Part shown: positions 6,115 through 14,273 of the stretch, one piece after another
How the letters are laid out: the number at the start of each line of letters is the position of its first letter
Position numbering within the stretch: position 1 is the first letter of the stretch
Origin: an uncultured Bacteroidota bacterium
Lineage (GTDB): Bacteria > Bacteroidota > Bacteroidia > Bacteroidales > P3
Reading direction: 5' to 3'
Length of the DNA stretch: 35,378 bases
Assembly: GCA_902784465.1 (NCBI GenBank)
Contig: CACZUZ010000024.1
Span: 12,340-47,717, forward strand
The notes under the pieces: generated by a model
Database searches by the model: none
What the model was told of the DNA's origin: nothing
Seen by the model: only the letters and a program-made list of their open reading frames with translations
Translations under genes and position numbers: made by a program

Positions 6115-8805
6115 TTAGTCCTCGAAGGTGAGTTTGCCACGCTGCTTGTCGAACTGGTACTGGCCAAAACGGCCGAGGCCTTCGCGGTTGATGATGAACT
6201 TGTAGTCGACGCCCTTGACCACGACCACTTCGACGTTGAAGAGGTGTTTCTGACCGATTTGCATCTCGTGGAAGATGATAGTGGTCTTGTCGAGGATATT
6301 GCCTTCGGGATCGAAAGCCTTGTCACGCTCGGGGAAGTCCTCCTTGTTGATGCGGCGCTGGTAGAGGAAGTTCATAGCCTCTTCCCAGGAGATGGCGATA
6401 GGTTCGGCGTAGCGCTCATCGATAAGCATAGGCATCATGGAGCCGTTGACGATGCACTCGATCTCGCCCTTGGCAGAAGAAATCATGGTGGCGGGGATGG
6501 TGCCCTCGTCGTGGATGATTTCAGGCTTGTAGTCGCTTTCGGGGATAGGAGTAGTCACGAGGTCGATGACCTTGCCGTCCTCGGTGCGTTTGACAGTCTG
6601 GTTTTCGGAGGCGAGGTTGTTGATGAGTTTCTTGGAGACATAGTCGGTGCGGAGGATGAGGAACTCGAGTCGGCGGTTGAGGAGGTGGGCTGCCTCCTGG
6701 CGGTTCTTGTCGTTCATGTGCTCGATATAGTCGCACTCGAGGGTAGTGCCTTCGGAGAACGAATAGGGTTTGCCATCGACACGGACGGTGATATTGCGGT
6801 CGAGAGTACGCGGTACACGTTCGGCATAGCCCTTGGCGACGAGACGTTCGGGTTCGATGCCTCGGGAGATGAGATAGTCGACCACCGACTGGGCGCGTCG
6901 CTGGGAGAGGGTGTCGTTGGTGAGACCCAGGAAGGGGCGGCAGTCGGTATGTGCGCGTAGCTCGACGACGATGTTAGGATTGTTGACCATGACGAGGTAG
7001 AGGTCCATGAGGGAGTCCATGAATTCCTCCTTGAGGTCCCATTTGGCGAGGTCGTAGCGGATTTCGGGCAGCACGACCGGCTGTTTGGGGACCGGCTCGA
7101 TGCGGAAGTCGTGGACGAGGTCCTTGTCGGTGTTGTAGCCGCAGGTGCTTTCGGAGCCCTCGACAGAGAAGTAGTCGACCTTAGAGACATACATTTTATA
7201 CACCACATTACGCATAATCTGCTTCTGGTCGAAGCGGTAGAAGCCCTGCTTGTTGGTGTAGGTCTCGTACTCCTTGCCGTCGGAGCCGACGATGCGGACC
7301 TTAGCTTTCTCGACCAGCTGCATCGACTTCTCGTCGCGGATGGTACCCTCGATGCTGTAGAGGAGCGGGGGGAGTTCGAAGTAGAAGAGGTCGTCGTTGA
7401 TAGGCGGCACCTTCTTGCCCTTCTTGTCGGTTTTCTTGTTGTGGGGGTCGTCGAAAGGACGGTTGGAGGAGAAGTAGCCGCGTTCCATCATATAGTGGTC
7501 GCTCTCGGGGTAGTAAATGATGGACATCTCGTCGTAAGAGGAGTTGATAGGAATGCCGAGGTTTTCGGGGGTAGACCATTTGCGGCCGTTTTTGTCAGAC
7601 TTGAAGATGTCAAGGCCACCGACACCGGGGAGTCCGTTGGACGAGAAGTAGAGGGTAGAGTCGTTGCGGAGAGTGGGGAAGACCTCGCGGCCGGCGCTGT
7701 TGATAGTGCTGCCGAGGTTGACGGGGGTGCCGAAGTCGTCGTCGACAGACTTGCGGGTCACCATCCAGAGGTCGTAGTCGCCATAACCGTTGGGCATATC
7801 AGATGAGAAGTACATGGTGAGCTGGTCGCGCGAGAGGGTTGGGTAGAGATAGTTATAAGTAGTGTCGCCGAGGTTGATTTTGACCGGCTCGGACCATTCG
7901 CCATTCATCTCGGAGCCATCATCCTTCTTGCCCTTGCCTTTAGCCCTGCCCTTGCCTTTAGCCTTGTCGCCATCGAGAGAGGCACCCTCCTTTTTGGAGT
8001 AGTAGACGTAGCAACCCTGGGTTTCGTGCTCGCGGCTGTCGCAGCGTGAGAAGTAGATGGTGTTGCCGTCGGGGGCGAACCATATCTCACCTTCGTTGAC
8101 GGGGGAGTTGATGACCTCGGTGTTGTCGAAGAGGTCGGGGGCGTCAGACCAGGAGCCCTTACGGTCTTGGAAGACAGTGTAGAAATCGGAGAATGCCTGA
8201 CCAGTCCAAGCATCGTGACGGTCGCGGTCGGAATCGGGGAAGCGTGAGGAGGTGAAGACCAGCTTAGAGGTGTCGTCGCCGACGAAGCGAGGGGCCCAGT
8301 CGTTGTAGTCGGTAGACCACTTTTCGAGCTTGACGATATTGTGGCGGGTGCGGTTCATGAAGAGCTGGTTGACATAGATGATAGAGGCCTTGCGCTGCTG
8401 AGCCAGCTTGTCGTCGGGGACCAGTTCGAGGTATTTGCCGTAGTACTCGTCAGCCTCGTCGAACTTGTTTTCGAAGCGGTACATCTCGGCCATATAGTAG
8501 TAGAGTTTAGGCTCGGTGGAATAGTATTTCTGGTTGATGAGACGTTTGTAGACACGTTCAGCCTTAGGGAAGTTGTTCATGAGGCGGTAGCACTCGCCCA
8601 TCTGGAAGTAGCAGCGGTTTTTCTCGGCCTTGTTGGAAGAGATTTTGTTGTAGGCTTCCTCGTATTTTCCGAGGGCTGCGATATATTGTTTCTGGGCGAA
8701 GAGGTCGTCTGCTTTTTGGGCCAAGCTTTTGGTCTGTGCGAAGCAAGAGGATACAAAAAAGAGGGAAAATGCTAGGAGCAAAAGGCTTTTTTTGAACGTT
8801 TTCAT
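6115..8805 (-). CDS. PorE-like OmpA-family lipoprotein (TPR, beta-propeller, CRD, OmpA) with a C-terminal degenerate retropepsin-like domain
   Basis: An 896-residue outer-membrane-associated protein. Residues 1-21 form a lipoprotein signal ending in VSSC. TPR-like helices run from about 25 to 135. PD40/WD40-like propeller blades run from about 165 to 475 with repeated FTSSR, IYFSR, MYFSSD, LYFSSNG and GYFSSNRP strands. A carboxypeptidase-regulatory-like fold follows (about 483-545), then an OmpA domain (about 575-720) with ELRAHTDCR and LSQRRAQSVVDYL for peptidoglycan binding. This order matches PorE of the type IX secretion system. Unusually, about 120 more residues (774-896) follow the layout of a retropepsin-like clan AA domain, but the catalytic DTG is DER (796-798). 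A Lys/Gly-rich insert (about 279-294) interrupts the propeller. A T9SS cargo gene at 30.7 kb supports the T9SS assignment, though other OmpA/TPR proteins share the layout. Confidence 0.85.
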   Translation of the reverse strand: MKTFKKSLLLLAFSLFFVSSCFAQTKSLAQKADDLFAQKQYIAALGKYEEAYNKISSNKAEKNRCYFQMGECYRLMNNFPKAERVYKRLINQKYYSTEPKLYYYMAEMYRFENKFDEADEYYGKYLELVPDDKLAQQRKASIIYVNQLFMNRTRHNIVKLEKWSTDYNDWAPRFVGDDTSKLVFTSSRFPDSDRDRHDAWTGQAFSDFYTVFQDRKGSWSDAPDLFDNTEVINSPVNEGEIWFAPDGNTIYFSRCDSREHETQGCYVYYSKKEGASLDGDKAKGKGRAKGKGKKDDGSEMNGEWSEPVKINLGDTTYNYLYPTLSRDQLTMYFSSDMPNGYGDYDLWMVTRKSVDDDFGTPVNLGSTINSAGREVFPTLRNDSTLYFSSNGLPGVGGLDIFKSDKNGRKWSTPENLGIPINSSYDEMSIIYYPESDHYMMERGYFSSNRPFDDPHNKKTDKKGKKVPPINDDLFYFELPPLLYSIEGTIRDEKSMQLVEKAKVRIVGSDGKEYETYTNKQGFYRFDQKQIMRNVVYKMYVSKVDYFSVEGSESTCGYNTDKDLVHDFRIEPVPKQPVVLPEIRYDLAKWDLKEEFMDSLMDLYLVMVNNPNIVVELRAHTDCRPFLGLTNDTLSQRRAQSVVDYLISRGIEPERLVAKGYAERVPRTLDRNITVRVDGKPYSFSEGTTLECDYIEHMNDKNRQEAAHLLNRRLEFLILRTDYVSKKLINNLASENQTVKRTEDGKVIDLVTTPIPESDYKPEIIHDEGTIPATMISSAKGEIECIVNGSMMPMLIDERYAEPIAISWEEAMNFLYQRRINKEDFPERDKAFDPEGNILDKTTIIFHEMQIGQKHLFNVEVVVVKGVDYKFIINREGLGRFGQYQFDKQRGKLTFED

Positions 8806-8972
8806 ATATATACGCTGGTCGATTATTCGATTATAAATATATCACAATCACGGCATTAAATCCCAAAAAGAGAGGTTTTTAACGCAATGAATCGAAAAGC
8901 TAAAATACACAATTTTTTGTAAATAGAGCTTTTTTGTCAGGGGATATACAAAAAAACTGGAGCGGAGGGGGG

Positions 8973-9554
8973 TTAGGGATTGGTTTGTTGAGGGGTGAAA
9001 GTTTTGTCGAGGAGGAGGAGGAATTCCTGGTAGGGTACGGTGTCGGAGAGGTCGGAGAAAGCGTCGGCGAGGCCGCGGTAGTACCATTCGATATCGGTTT
9101 TGCCGTTAGGGGCATGGAAGCGTTTCCAGAGTTCGTCGCCAATCATGGAGTAGTCGGAAGAGATGGCGCGGAGGTTGGAGAGTTTGTCGCCTATGGCGAC
9201 GATTTTGCCGTCGCGGGGGGCGTTGCGGAGTTTTTCGATTTGGATAAGGCGTTTCTCGCGCCAGGGGAGAAAGCCGTGAGGGGCTGTCTCGTGGAATACG
9301 AGGCGGGCGACGCGAGGACCGAATTCCCTTTCGATTTGTTCGTCGGTGACGAAGGTATCCTCGACGGTGTCGTGGAGGACTGCGGCGGCGAGCATCTCGG
9401 GGTCGTTGGTGATGGTAGCCACTATAGCGGCGGCCTCGAAAGGATGAATGATGTAGGGGAAGCCCTTGCCGCGTCGTTCGATGCCTGAGTGGGCATTGAT
9501 AGCGAAGACGGCAGCCCTGTCGAAGAGAGAGGTGTCGAGAGGTGAATTGCTCAT
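8973..9554 (-). CDS. MESH1-type small alarmone hydrolase (HD domain)
   Basis: A 193-residue HD-domain protein like the hydrolase half of Rel/SpoT and the stand-alone MESH1. Metal and substrate residues are visible: H22 (INAH), H37 (IIHP), H61-D62 (LHDTVEDT) with E65-D66, and D123 (GDKLSNLR). The predicted reaction removes the 3'-pyrophosphate from (p)ppGpp; MESH1 homologues can also act on NADPH or related nucleotides. Its ATG overlaps the stop of the upstream synthetase gene in ATGA, so the two are translationally coupled. It is the last of five genes in the partner-switch operon. It contains no synthetase or regulatory domain. It may limit alarmone made by its neighbour or act as its antidote. 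Confidence 0.88.
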   Translation of the reverse strand: MSNSPLDTSLFDRAAVFAINAHSGIERRGKGFPYIIHPFEAAAIVATITNDPEMLAAAVLHDTVEDTFVTDEQIEREFGPRVARLVFHETAPHGFLPWREKRLIQIEKLRNAPRDGKIVAIGDKLSNLRAISSDYSMIGDELWKRFHAPNGKTDIEWYYRGLADAFSDLSDTVPYQEFLLLLDKTFTPQQTNP

Positions 9555-10630
9555 ATCAAATTAATTCTCTTGGCTTGTTCGAAGATACGCTGAGCACGTT
9601 GGTTGTTATAGTCGCTGGGACCGTAGATGCCCTCAAACATACGGATGAGGCCAGCCTCGCCGAAGCCCTGCTTGAGCATACAGACGATGCAGAGGTTTTG
9701 GAGGGTTACGGAATAGGCGACGATGTCGAGGCCGGTGCCGGCCAGCTGTATGAGGGCCAGCTGATAAGCGCTGTCGCTGTATTCCTGGCGCATACGTTCA
9801 ATGTCGCCGATGGTCTTCATGCCCATGTGGAGGAGGACCTTGTAGTAAGGCATGAGGCTGTCGTCGTAGATTTCAGCCTGGTTGATGGTGGCTATTTTAT
9901 CGGCGAGTCGTTTGAAGGGATTGAGGTCGCAGTAGCTGCGGAAAGTGTCGCCATTGAGGGGGACTTCGTCGAAGTTGCCGCTGGCGACAAGCGACTGGAC
10001 GTTGCGGCGGTAGTCGTTGATTTCCTTGCGGATGCGGCTGAACTGTTCGTCGGCGAGTTCGAGGATGCCGGCGAGACGGTTGAGGCTGCGCTGATGTTCG
10101 ACCGGGATTTCGACATCGCTCTTGTAGCCGGTGTCGTGCTGCATGTTGGCCCAGACGTGCTGCAAGGCACTACGCATCTGCAGTTCAAAGCGCAAGTCGT
10201 TGAGTTGCGGCATGGCGGGGTCGCTGTAGAGCGACTCAGGGATACGGCAGACATAGTGGAGGGACATGTAGCCGAAGCGGTCGATTTCGAGCATTTTGCG
10301 TTTGTCAACCGAGTTTTCCCAATCGATTACGAAGAGTTTTTCGACAAGTGCCGAGATGATGTCCACCTCATCGCTGAAGAAAGTGATGATACGGACACCG
10401 ACGATATCGGTGATGTCGGAGAGGGTGTGGTACTTGTAGCCCTTGAGTTCGAGCTTACCGGCGAGGCTTTTTTCGGTCTTGACGCGGCCTTCAAGGCCTG
10501 CGACGACCACATGGTTGTCGTTGAGGCGTTTGCGTATATTGTCGAGAATGACGTATAGGATGCGTTCGAAGACAGGCAGAGACTCACGATACTCGTCGAG
10601 TATCATCTCGCAATGCATGTCGAGTTTCAT
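9551..10630 (-). CDS. RelA/SpoT-domain alarmone synthetase (SAS-like) with a helical C-terminal extension
   Basis: A 359-residue protein. Residues 30-170 carry the synthetase motifs: VKTEKSLAGKL (50-60), DITDIVGVRI (72-81) with the metal-binding aspartate, FGYMSLHYV (119-127) with the stacking tyrosine of the G-loop, and FELQMRSALQHVWANMQHD (148-166) with the catalytic E149. These support pyrophosphate transfer from ATP to GDP, GTP or a related acceptor. There is no HD hydrolase domain and no TGS/ACT region. About 150 mostly helical residues of unknown role follow, making it longer than a typical SAS of 200-270. The gene is 3 bases downstream of the STAS gene and overlaps the hydrolase by 4 bases. 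Toxic SAS enzymes with a different acceptor cannot be excluded by eye. Confidence 0.88.
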   Translation of the reverse strand: MKLDMHCEMILDEYRESLPVFERILYVILDNIRKRLNDNHVVVAGLEGRVKTEKSLAGKLELKGYKYHTLSDITDIVGVRIITFFSDEVDIISALVEKLFVIDWENSVDKRKMLEIDRFGYMSLHYVCRIPESLYSDPAMPQLNDLRFELQMRSALQHVWANMQHDTGYKSDVEIPVEHQRSLNRLAGILELADEQFSRIRKEINDYRRNVQSLVASGNFDEVPLNGDTFRSYCDLNPFKRLADKIATINQAEIYDDSLMPYYKVLLHMGMKTIGDIERMRQEYSDSAYQLALIQLAGTGLDIVAYSVTLQNLCIVCMLKQGFGEAGLIRMFEGIYGPSDYNNQRAQRIFEQAKRINLI

Positions 10631-10633
10631 AGG

Positions 10634-10936
10634 CTAAATGATGGTGATAATGTTAGAGAACCCAGTGATGTCGAAAACCTCCTTGACTTGAGGGATCATG
10701 CCGACCATCACCATTTTGCCGTGGCGAGCCATGACGCTTTTCTGGAGCATGAGGAACATACGCAGACCCTGGGAGGAGGTGTAGGTCATGCGCTGGCAAT
10801 CTATTTCGATGTTGGGGTTATCGCCTTGCATGAGAGGGGCGATGTCTTTTTGAAACTGGTCGACGTTAGAGGTGTCGAGACGTCCGTCGAGGGTGACTAA
10901 AGTTTTTGAATCCTGAGATGATATGGATACTTGCAT
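10634..10936 (-). CDS. STAS-domain anti-sigma-factor antagonist (RsbV/SpoIIAA-like)
   Basis: A 100-residue single-domain STAS protein. The TLDGRLDT segment (15-22) and the phosphoacceptor loop MTYTSSQGLRMFL (50-62) correspond to the SSG loop of SpoIIAA/RsbV; S54 or S55 would be the serine phosphorylated by the cognate kinase. In partner switching the unphosphorylated form sequesters the kinase and frees its target. The kinase gene ends 2 bases upstream and the alarmone synthetase starts 3 bases downstream. The target of the switch is not evident, since Bacteroidota are not known to carry SigB/SigF-type sigma factors. Confidence 0.9.
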   Translation of the reverse strand: MQVSISSQDSKTLVTLDGRLDTSNVDQFQKDIAPLMQGDNPNIEIDCQRMTYTSSQGLRMFLMLQKSVMARHGKMVMVGMIPQVKEVFDITGFSNIITII

Positions 10937-10938
10937 AG

Positions 10939-11346
10939 TTACTTGATTTTCTTGGTCATGGTGAGTATATTGTTACCATCCTGGTAACGGTAGGAGATAT
11001 TGTCCATCATCTTCTTGCAGAGGAAGATGCCGAGGCCGCCGATTTGACGTTCGTCGGCGCTGAGGCTCACATCGGGGTCGTCGCGGTCGAGGGGGTTGAA
11101 AGGGGTACCGGCGTCGCGAAGTTCGATGGTCAGGACCGGTTGGTCGTTGTCGAGGTTGGTGCCGACCTCGAGCCAGCCGATGCCGCCGTCGTAGGCATAG
11201 CGGACGACGTTGTCGACAGCTTCCTCGATGGAGAGGCGAAGCTTGAAGCAGAGGGCTTCGTCATCGGGCATGTCGGGGGAAGACATGAGGAACTCGATGA
11301 TTTCGCTGCTTTTGTCCTTGATGGGGTTGAAACGTTTTTTAACCAT
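10939..11346 (-). CDS. Anti-sigma-factor-type serine kinase (RsbW/SpoIIAB-like ATPase)
   Basis: A 135-residue GHKL ATPase. The N-box is EEAVDNVVRYAY (41-52) with E41 and N46, the G1 box is RDAGTPFNP (77-85), and the G2 box is GGLGIFLCKKM (103-113). Such proteins phosphorylate a STAS antagonist and bind either that antagonist or a second partner. It lies between the phosphatase gene (12-base gap) and the STAS gene (2-base gap), the three core parts of a partner switch. The boxes are intact, so kinase activity is expected. Which second partner it holds is unknown; the adjacent alarmone enzymes are candidates by position only. Confidence 0.9.
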   Translation of the reverse strand: MVKKRFNPIKDKSSEIIEFLMSSPDMPDDEALCFKLRLSIEEAVDNVVRYAYDGGIGWLEVGTNLDNDQPVLTIELRDAGTPFNPLDRDDPDVSLSADERQIGGLGIFLCKKMMDNISYRYQDGNNILTMTKKIK

Positions 11347-11358
11347 TACATATAAATG

Positions 11359-13245
11359 TTAGACAGTAATACTCATAATAGTGACATCGTCGTTGGGGGG
11401 ATTGCCGTTGGCGAAAGCATTCACAGAGTCGTAAAGGCTTTTCACCACATCGGAGTTGGAGGTGGCGAAGCTACGAGTTTTGGGGTCGGCAGCCCAAGCG
11501 AGGAGACGGTCGTTGCCGAACTGGCTCTTGTCGGCGCGTTCGGCCTCGGTGACACCGTCGGTGTAGGCGACGATGCGGGTGCCGGGTTTGAGGACTACGG
11601 ATTCGGCCTCGTATTTGAAGGAAGGGAAAAGGCCGACGGCGATGTTAGGTTTGGCATTCAAGAAGTAGGGGTCGGCGTCAGGAGGGATAACCACGATGGG
11701 GTTGTGGCCGGCGTTGCAGAACTCCATCTGGCCGGTGACGAGGTCGATGCGAGCGACGAAGAGGGTGACAAACATGTCGTTGCTGTTGCTTTCAGCGACA
11801 CCGTCGTTGATGCGTTCGAGAGAGACGTCCAGGGACATGTTCATGTCCTCGATGAAGCGGAGGACGGCGCGGGTGACGACCATCATGAGGGAGGCGGGGA
11901 CACCCTTGCCCGACACGTCGCCGATGGCAAAATAGAGTTTAGAGTTATTGACAGAGAAGTCGTAGAGGTCGCCGCCCACCTCTTTGGCGGGTACCATGAG
12001 GGCGTGGAGGCGTTCGGGGAAGTCGCTTTTGAGGATGCCCATCTGGATGTTGCGGGCGACGTTCAGTTCGGACTCCATGCGCTCGTTTTCGCGTGTAGTG
12101 GTTTTGAGCTCATCAATGTAGTCGACGATAGAGTTTTGCATGAAGACAAAGCTGTCGCGGAGGTTTTTCATCTCGTCCTGGCTTTTGATAGCCGGCATTG
12201 GGGCGTTGAAGTTGCCCTTGGCCATATTGAGGGCAGCATCGGAGAGTTCGGTAATGGGGCGGGTCAGTTTCCTGATGGAACGGGTGCAGACCAGGAGGAC
12301 GGTGAGGATGCCGAGGACGCCGAGGATGAGAAGGATGAGGTTCATGATAGTGTTTCTCTTCATCACGTCGCGGTAGAGGCAGCTGATGGAGAGGAGCCAT
12401 CCGTTGTGGAGGGGGCCGTAGGCGACGAAGAAGCTGTTGCGACCCTTGCCCATGCGACGGCGGACGCTGTCGACACCCTTACGCATATCATCGCCCAAAG
12501 ACTGCAAATCCTTGTTTTCGGCGAATTCCTTTTTGATTTGGGAGAGCAGCAGAGTGTCGTCAATGCCAATGACCACATCTTCGCTGCACGAGAGGGCTGT
12601 CAGGGAATTCTCGAAGGGGCGCAGGGAGGCGATTTTTTTCTCGAGCCAGTCGAGAGTGATGTCGGCGCAGACGACAGCGATGACAGAGCTGTCGGGACCG
12701 AAGACCGGAGAGCAATAGGTGGTGACACGGGGGGCCTGGGGGTCGCCGCGATGGATGGCGAAATAGGGGACGGTCCAGACCGGCTGGCGGGAGGAGAGGA
12801 CAGACTGGATCCATTCGCTCTGAACGACACCGGCGTCGGAGCGACGGATGCTGCGAATGTCGTTGTGCGCATCACGGAAATTGTAGACAACATACTCGCC
12901 GCTGTTGCCCGAGGGGGGTATGACGATGGCGAGGCCATTGATTATCTTGCTCAGTTCGACAGATTTGTGGGAAATCATGTCGAGCACGTTGACATTGGAG
13001 ATTTGGATCTGGACGTGGGAAGCCACCGTCTGGGTCTGAGCCTCGAGTTCGTAGAGGGGGCGTTCGATGTCGCTGATGCTGGCATGCAGCATATTGTGGA
13101 CCGAACGGGTTGCCTCATCCTCGATGATGTTGGCAGAAGAGACGGCAACAACAAAGAGCATGGCGACGATGATGGCAGAGACAATCAACACGATACGCCG
13201 TGTGAGCCTTTTGGCAAAAGATTTGCGTGGAGAATTAGAGCCCAA
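11359..13245 (-). CDS. Membrane sensor PP2C phosphatase (RsbU/SpoIIE type) with extracytoplasmic sensor and HAMP
   Basis: A 628-residue protein. A transmembrane helix at about 18-38 is followed by a large extracytoplasmic region (about 45-295) resembling a Cache sensor (VWTVPYFAI, YCSPVFGPDSSVIAVVCADITLDWL). A second helix at about 300-320, a HAMP segment (320-372) and a short coiled coil lead into a PP2C domain (about 395-628). Its metal-binding residues are visible in EVGGDLYDF (422-430), GDVSGKGVPAS (442-452), YTDGVTEA (561-568) and NDDVT (618-622). It should dephosphorylate the STAS protein in response to an external ligand. First gene of the operon. The only possible standard start is TTG at 13245, as the next in-frame Met lies within the first membrane helix. 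A TAAATTTG element lies upstream. Confidence 0.92.
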   Translation of the reverse strand: MGSNSPRKSFAKRLTRRIVLIVSAIIVAMLFVVAVSSANIIEDEATRSVHNMLHASISDIERPLYELEAQTQTVASHVQIQISNVNVLDMISHKSVELSKIINGLAIVIPPSGNSGEYVVYNFRDAHNDIRSIRRSDAGVVQSEWIQSVLSSRQPVWTVPYFAIHRGDPQAPRVTTYCSPVFGPDSSVIAVVCADITLDWLEKKIASLRPFENSLTALSCSEDVVIGIDDTLLLSQIKKEFAENKDLQSLGDDMRKGVDSVRRRMGKGRNSFFVAYGPLHNGWLLSISCLYRDVMKRNTIMNLILLILGVLGILTVLLVCTRSIRKLTRPITELSDAALNMAKGNFNAPMPAIKSQDEMKNLRDSFVFMQNSIVDYIDELKTTTRENERMESELNVARNIQMGILKSDFPERLHALMVPAKEVGGDLYDFSVNNSKLYFAIGDVSGKGVPASLMMVVTRAVLRFIEDMNMSLDVSLERINDGVAESNSNDMFVTLFVARIDLVTGQMEFCNAGHNPIVVIPPDADPYFLNAKPNIAVGLFPSFKYEAESVVLKPGTRIVAYTDGVTEAERADKSQFGNDRLLAWAADPKTRSFATSNSDVVKSLYDSVNAFANGNPPNDDVTIMSITV

Positions 13246-13319
13246 TATTAGAATATTTTACTGATTATAAAAAAGATAAACAGCATCCAGCAATGATATT
13301 GCGGAGGCGGTACAAAATG

Positions 13320-13327
13320 CAAATTTA
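13320..13327 (-). promoter_or_regulatory. -7 element for the partner-switch operon
   Basis: The minus strand reads TAAATTTG followed by C, a good match to the Bacteroidota -7 box, about 75 bases before the TTG start of the phosphatase gene. No clear TTTG -33 box lies at the expected distance. The forward promoter at 13381 is divergent from it. Confidence 0.5.
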
Positions 13328-13380
13328 CAAAAAATATTTTTACAGAATGGAATAACATATATAATATCATTTTTTTTAGC

Positions 13381-13388
13381 TACCTTTG
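13381..13388 (+). promoter_or_regulatory. -7 element for the 13449 membrane-protein unit
   Basis: TACCTTTG followed by C is an exact Bacteroidota -7 box, about 60 bases before the ATG at 13449. The -33 region is AT-rich without a clear TTTG. Only about 55 bases separate it from the divergent minus-strand element, so both could respond to one regulator. Confidence 0.6.
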
Positions 13389-13448
13389 CAGTCGCAGAAA
13401 AGCACCATATAATACAATAAACGAATAACAATCAAATAAATACAAATC

Positions 13449-14252
13449 ATGGGTCTATCCGAATTCATATCCTCGAACGCACCGGTAGCCAATTTGCCGG
13501 AGCTGTTTGGCATGCATCATTCCAATCCATTAGGCCTACCGGTGGTAGCGCAACTAATATTGATAGTGGTTTTGGCGGCGGCAATGTTCACTGTCAACCA
13601 GCTGATAAGCTACCGAGGCAAGCAGAAGCTCTACCCGACGCTGTACAGCCTTCTCGGGCTGACGCTGGTGGCGACGTACTACTATTGTTTCATCGACGCG
13701 AGCTATCTGAGAACAGGGACTTGCATAGAGGGTACGGGATTCCGCTCGGTAGACTTTGATCCACACGCCTTTATCGGGTGGTTCTGCATGCCCAACATTG
13801 TGGGTTGGGGTAAGGCGCTCGTTTCGCTGGTGCTCATCACCTTTGTCACCTATGCGATATTGTCGGCTGTGATGCAGACCGTTGCCGAGCTGAGTGTCAA
13901 CGGAGGCATGAGTCTGGAGACCAAGCCCTGGAAAGAGTGGAAGATAGCCGTATTCGTGATGCTGATTGGGGCGCTGGTGACGACAGCCTCGCTCTATTCC
14001 AGTCTGGTAACCTCGTCGTGGATGCTCCTAGTGACCGAGGTGCTGTTGATAGCCATAGTGATATACAAGATAATAGCAGATTCGAGACGCACACACAGCA
14101 TAGGATGGGGTTTGCTGATAGGGTTCATCTATTTGGTAGCCATAGAGGCATGCCTGATGCTGACGCTTGAGTGTCTGCGCGGCTGCATCTTCTTCATCGT
14201 GCTGTTGGCAGCCTTTCTTACCCAGGCCAAGGCACGCAAGAAGAAGGTGTGA
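13449..14252 (+). CDS. Multi-spanning membrane protein of unknown function
   Basis: A 267-residue integral membrane protein not recognised as any family. It shows about seven hydrophobic segments, near residues 28-52, 62-82, 110-145, 165-185, 190-210, 220-240 and 245-260, separated by short charged loops. It ends in a basic tail (KARKKKV), which suggests a cytoplasmic C-terminus. No catalytic or metal-binding motif stands out; a few cysteines lie in a predicted outer loop (TCIEGTG) and near the end. It is first in a two-gene plus-strand unit with the EamA transporter (21-base gap) and is divergent from the partner-switch operon. Confidence 0.85.
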   Translation: MGLSEFISSNAPVANLPELFGMHHSNPLGLPVVAQLILIVVLAAAMFTVNQLISYRGKQKLYPTLYSLLGLTLVATYYYCFIDASYLRTGTCIEGTGFRSVDFDPHAFIGWFCMPNIVGWGKALVSLVLITFVTYAILSAVMQTVAELSVNGGMSLETKPWKEWKIAVFVMLIGALVTTASLYSSLVTSSWMLLVTEVLLIAIVIYKIIADSRRTHSIGWGLLIGFIYLVAIEACLMLTLECLRGCIFFIVLLAAFLTQAKARKKKV

Positions 14253-14273
14253 AAGGGATAAGAGGCAGGGGCA

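Noticed and set aside
11356-13251. 631-codon plus-strand open frame opposite the PP2C gene (and similar long antisense frames at 9542-10558, 15369-17189, 22513-23946)
   Set aside because: They mirror real genes that show full family motifs, and their translations are low-complexity Asp/Glu/Gly/Val-rich runs typical of antisense frames over codon-biased genes.
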